A DNA stretch of 10,263 nucleotides from Ruoffia tabacinasalis (lineage in GTDB: Bacteria; Bacillota; Bacilli; Lactobacillales; Aerococcaceae), in the NCBI RefSeq assembly GCF_042652985.1, contig NZ_JBHSHQ010000060.1, positions 1 through 10,263 of the forward strand, read 5' to 3'. A program made the position numbers and the translations under genes. The notes beneath the pieces were generated by a model. It saw only the letters and a list, made by a program, of their open reading frames with translations, did no database searches and was not told the origin of the DNA. Shown in pieces: positions 7,688-10,263 of the stretch. Positions within the stretch are counted from its first letter, which is position 1; each line of letters begins with the position of its first letter.

Positions 7688-8749
7688 ATGAGTTTAGCAA
7701 CAATAATAAATGAGTTATGGCGATTTTTTAAAGATAATATTGTAAGAATATTAATTGGCGCCTTAGTTATATCTGTGATTACTGTCGGTGCACGTTATTT
7801 TATCACTGATATTTTATTATCTGACCGCCAAGAGGCTGCAGATTACCTTGAGGATGTTTATACTCAAGAACCGAGTTCATTTAAAGCAGTGGTAACGATT
7901 GAAGATGGTCAAATCTTCTCGAATCCACATTTATTTGATGATTACTTTACATCGCCTCAAGTAGTTGAAGCGGTTGAAGAAACAACAGGAATTGAATTCC
8001 AAGAAACAATTGATAGTGAAAAAACATTGGAGTTATTTAAAACACCAACGTTTCGTGGGTCAATCTCTGCAGTGAGAGACAATGCTTCCGGCGTTTTTAT
8101 CTTCCGAGTGTTAGCAGGGAAGACAGCCGAAGAAAATTTAGCGATAGCGAATGCTTACCGTGACTTATTAGCTTCAGGTGAGATTCCATTTATGGATAAC
8201 CAATTTGCAGATATCACTTTAGAACCTGTGATTGGTGAAGTATTGGATACAGAAGAATATCTAAGTTTACCAACGGTTGAGACATTGAGCGTATATCGTT
8301 CGAATAATGCGAGATCATTAATTGTATATGGTGTCTTAGGCTTCGTTGTTGGACTGATCTTAACAAGTGGAATTGTCTTCTTACAAAGATTGCGTAAGAG
8401 CAAGATTAATTATGCCTTTGAGTATGCATGGGACTTAGATGATCAGCATATACTTGTTCATAGTAGCCATGAAGGTGCTGTATATAATGTTCAAGATGCG
8501 ATTCGTATACCAGCGGTTAACTTACGTTGGATTGTTTCTCAAAGTGCCTTATCGGAGGACTTTGAAGACACAAATGATTCGTCAGAACGATTTATTTCGA
8601 AGTTGCAAGAAGTTAAGAGTGATGAACAGGCACCGAAACAAATTGTGATTGTCATCCAAGCGAATCATACAGAGAAACGTTGGTTAAAAGACCAAATGAC
8701 AATGGCGACTTTATACAATGTGCCATTGAAATTAGTTCACGTTTATTAA
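7688..8749 (+). CDS. Wzz-like chain-length determinant with a non-kinase cytosolic tail
   Basis: Probable polysaccharide co-polymerase controlling the chain length made by the adjacent polymerase. It is 353 residues from ATG 7688 (355 from ATG 7682; numbers use the latter). Layout: short cytosolic N-terminus, membrane segment 1 (about 20-41), extracellular domain (about 45-208), membrane segment 2 (about 212-235) and a cytosolic tail of about 120 residues. Two terminal membrane helices around an extracellular domain are the Wzz/CpsC/TuaF topology. The tail has no Walker A, Walker A' or Walker B motif and no tyrosine cluster. Its last 36 residues (QIVIVIQANHTEKRWLKDQ at 320-338, then NVPLKLVHVY) nevertheless resemble the C-terminal strand-helix-strand of BY-kinases. 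B. subtilis TuaF has no such tail, as I recall. The Wzz assignment rests mainly on topology and position. Confidence 0.75.
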   Translation: MSLATIINELWRFFKDNIVRILIGALVISVITVGARYFITDILLSDRQEAADYLEDVYTQEPSSFKAVVTIEDGQIFSNPHLFDDYFTSPQVVEAVEETTGIEFQETIDSEKTLELFKTPTFRGSISAVRDNASGVFIFRVLAGKTAEENLAIANAYRDLLASGEIPFMDNQFADITLEPVIGEVLDTEEYLSLPTVETLSVYRSNNARSLIVYGVLGFVVGLILTSGIVFLQRLRKSKINYAFEYAWDLDDQHILVHSSHEGAVYNVQDAIRIPAVNLRWIVSQSALSEDFEDTNDSSERFISKLQEVKSDEQAPKQIVIVIQANHTEKRWLKDQMTMATLYNVPLKLVHVY

Positions 8750-8751
8750 TT

Positions 8752-8758
8752 AAGGAGG
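8752..8758 (+). promoter_or_regulatory. Consensus ribosome site for a TTG-started glycosyltransferase
   Basis: AAGGAGG, a full consensus Shine-Dalgarno sequence, sits 7 nt before TTG 8766 in the 16-nt gap after the Wzz-like gene. It is the strongest site in the window and settles the TTG start, since no ATG lies in a suitable position. Confidence 0.85.
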
Positions 8759-8765
8759 CTAAAAT

Positions 8766-9530
8766 TTGCCAACTTTTGAAGAAGGTTTAGTATCCATTAT
8801 CACACCCGTGTATAATGCAGAACGCTTTATTAGCGAGACCATTGTGAGTGTTATTAAACAAAGTTACACCAATTGGGAAATGATCTTAGTCAATGATTGT
8901 AGCCAAGACAACTCGGTTGAAATTATTGAAGGGTTTGCTAAAGAAGATAAGCGAATTAAATTAGTTAATTTAGCTGAAAACAGTGGGGCAGCCGTGGCAC
9001 GTAATACTGGAATCGAGAATGCCAAAGGAAGATATATTGCTTTCGTTGATAGTGATGATTGTTGGTCGGAGTCGAAACTGACAGAACAACTTGTATTTAT
9101 GCAAGAAAAACAGGTTGGTTTTACATATACGGACTTAGCATTAATCAACGAATTAGGTGAGGTATTAAAAGACCGCGTCAATGTACCGGCTTCCTTCTCG
9201 TATTCAGAGCTATTAAAAAATACAGCCATTGCCTGTTCGACGGTCGTCATTGACCGCGAATTAATTGGAGATTTCCGTATGCCTCTTGTTCGAAAAGGAC
9301 AAGACACAGCAACGTGGTTAATGTTAATGCGTGAGCGAAAAGTTAAAGCTTATGGCTTACAAGAAGTTCATAATTATTATCGTCAAGTTCAAGGTTCGAT
9401 TTCAAGTGACCGGATTGGTGCATTGAAACGGACGTGGAATACTTATTATAATTTAGAAAAATTACCATTACCCAAAGCAGTGTATTATTTTTCACATTAT
9501 GTATTAAATGCAGTATTACGCCGGTTATAA
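8766..9530 (+). CDS. GT2-family glycosyltransferase, TuaG-like
   Basis: An inverting GT-A fold glycosyltransferase that would transfer a sugar from a nucleotide donor to the lipid-linked repeat unit at the inner membrane face. It is 254 residues, the usual size for TuaG-like proteins. Visible motifs: VSIITPVYNAERFI (9-22), the first nucleotide-binding acidic segment VNDCSQDNS (41-49), NSGAAVARNTG (72-82), the metal-binding DSDD (94-97) and, later, RKGQDTATWLMLMRE (176-190), which holds the probable catalytic-base region. The NSGAAVARNTG and QDTATWL blocks are characteristic of TuaG-type enzymes of teichuronic acid synthesis, as I remember the family. No membrane segment is evident. The TTG start is set by AAGGAGG. 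It is the last gene of the cluster, and the terminator begins 2 nt after its stop. Confidence 0.92.
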   Translation: MPTFEEGLVSIITPVYNAERFISETIVSVIKQSYTNWEMILVNDCSQDNSVEIIEGFAKEDKRIKLVNLAENSGAAVARNTGIENAKGRYIAFVDSDDCWSESKLTEQLVFMQEKQVGFTYTDLALINELGEVLKDRVNVPASFSYSELLKNTAIACSTVVIDRELIGDFRMPLVRKGQDTATWLMLMRERKVKAYGLQEVHNYYRQVQGSISSDRIGALKRTWNTYYNLEKLPLPKAVYYFSHYVLNAVLRRL

Positions 9531-9532
9531 GC

Positions 9533-9570
9533 AAAAAGTCTGAGACGCAGCGTGCGCTTCAGACTTTTTT
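9533..9570. terminator. Bidirectional intrinsic terminator between convergent units
   Basis: The stem pairs AGTCTGAGACGCA with TGCGCTTCAGACT around a GCG loop: 13 positions with one G-U wobble and one A-C mismatch. A-tracts and T-tracts flank it on both sides (AAAAA before, TTTTTT after). It therefore serves the plus-strand polysaccharide operon and, read in reverse, the minus-strand GyrI-like gene whose TAA stop is at 9572-9574. Confidence 0.9.
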
Positions 9571-9571
9571 G

Positions 9572-10213
9572 TTATTTCTTTTTTATTGGGTGTCTTAAGA
9601 TAGTTTTAAGCTTGGCTGGATCAGCTTTTCGAGGATCCGATAAGTAGATTTCATGATGATGCTTGATGTCACTAATATCTAGTTGATAGCCTTCTTGGTT
9701 GATATAGTCATGCATCTTAGACACAGAATGTACTTCATCGTCATAAGGTCCAATATGGAGGATTTGGACAGTTAAACCTTCAGTTATCGTTGTAAGATAG
9801 ACGTTTGCAGTGTTGATTTTCTTCTTGTTTAGAACTTCATTTTGAGCCTACTCAAAGACTTGAGGTGTGACATACTCTGGCATTCGCAACTTCATAACCC
9901 ATTGGAAGTCTTCTTTTCTTGATGAATCCACACCATGTACACCGTCTTGCCACCAATATCCTTCAAGCGGTGGAACAACAAATACAAAGAAATCATCAAT
10001 TGTGTAGCCATTACGCTCACTCATCCGAATCGTGTAGGCTAGGCTATATAATTGTTTTACTGCTGCCTGGTATTCCCCGTCTAATTCATTCGGGTCACCC
10101 ATACCATCAATCGCAATAAACTTCATCTTAGGTATATCAATAATTTCTGGTATTGTTTTTGGTTTATAAAACTGCTTCTCTTCTTTTTTAAAATCTTGAA
10201 TTGTAAAATTAAG
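9572..10213 (-). pseudogene. GyrI-like domain protein, interrupted by an in-frame stop
   Basis: Reading the minus strand from the ATT at 10201 to TAA 9572-9574 gives about 210 codons, the normal size of the stand-alone GyrI-like family. One TAG at 9848-9850 breaks the frame. Before it are family blocks: QDFKKEEKQFYKPKT near the N-terminus, then FIAIDGMGDPNE, LYSLAYTIRM, VVPPLEGYWW and VMKLRMPEYVTPQVFE. After it the same frame continues with VQILHIGPYDDE, HHHEIYLSDPRKADPAKLK and TILRHPIKKK. No ATG, GTG or TTG exists in frame between the upstream TAG (10214-10216) and the internal ATG at 10126. The start has therefore also decayed, unless ATT 10201 is used. The family binds small molecules, and some members hydrolyse cyclopropane-bearing genotoxins; the substrate here is unknown. 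It is convergent with the polysaccharide genes and functionally unrelated to them. From ATG 10126 only 92 residues could be made. Confidence 0.85.
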
Positions 10214-10220
10214 CTAGAAA

Positions 10221-10249
10221 AATAAATAAACCATTTGTGGTACACTCAA
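10221..10249 (-). promoter_or_regulatory. Weak candidate promoter for the GyrI-like pseudogene
   Basis: On the minus strand TTGAGT (10249-10244) and TTTATT (10226-10221) are separated by 17 nt and would start transcription near 10214. TTGATT, 5 nt further upstream, is an alternative -35. Both boxes deviate from consensus and no ribosome site follows before the coding frame, consistent with a decaying gene. Confidence 0.3.
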
Positions 10250-10263
10250 ATCAAATTTCCAAC

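Noticed and set aside
8864..9307. A 147-codon minus-strand open frame inside the GT2 gene
   Set aside because: It lies antisense to a clearly conserved glycosyltransferase, has no recognisable domain and is a shadow frame.
9919..10119. A plus-strand open frame of 66 codons across the GyrI-like region
   Set aside because: Histidine-rich nonsense composition; it is the antisense shadow of the conserved minus-strand pseudogene.
1..10263. CRISPR arrays, tRNA or rRNA genes, insertion sequences, attachment sites
   Set aside because: No regularly spaced repeats, cloverleaf or rRNA segments, transposase or integrase frames, or terminal inverted repeats were seen on reading both strands.

Overview
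The window looks like the chromosome of a low-G+C Gram-positive bacterium (Bacillota, most likely Lactobacillales or a near relative). The DNA is AT-rich and the Shine-Dalgarno sequences are AGGAGG-type. The genes match Gram-positive wall-polysaccharide families: LytR-CpsA-Psr (LCP) proteins, a Wzx/Wzy pair and a Wzz-like protein with a C-terminal cytosolic tail. The genus cannot be fixed from the sequence alone.

Layout. Bases 1-192 carry no supportable gene but hold an extended -10 promoter (about 129-156). Next come eight plus-strand genes in two tight groups. Group 1 (193-3631) is galE, a catalytically degenerate LCP-like protein and an intact LCP enzyme. A 159-bp gap holds a long hairpin (3654-3710). 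Group 2 (3791-9530) is a GT4 glycosyltransferase, a Wzx-type flippase, a Wzy/O-antigen-ligase-type polymerase, a Wzz-like chain-length protein and a GT2 glycosyltransferase. It closes at an intrinsic terminator (9533-9570). The convergent minus-strand region (9572-about 10213) holds a GyrI-like gene broken by one in-frame TAG and lacking a normal start codon.

How the genes fit together. GalE would supply UDP-galactose and possibly UDP-GalNAc. The two glycosyltransferases would extend a lipid-linked repeat unit, the flippase would export it, and the polymerase and Wzz-like protein would polymerise it and set its length. The LCP enzyme would attach the finished polymer to the wall. The polymerase, Wzz-like, GT2 order resembles tuaE-tuaF-tuaG of the Bacillus subtilis teichuronic acid operon, and the GT2 is TuaG-like. 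However, no sugar dehydrogenase (TuaD) and no priming phosphoglycosyltransferase (TuaA type) is present, so the first step must be encoded elsewhere.

Most notable points: an apparently inactive LCP paralogue next to an active one; a Wzz-like protein whose cytosolic tail lacks Walker motifs but ends like a BY-kinase fold; valine at the GalE gatekeeper position; five of eight operon genes starting with TTG or GTG; and a near-intact pseudogene.
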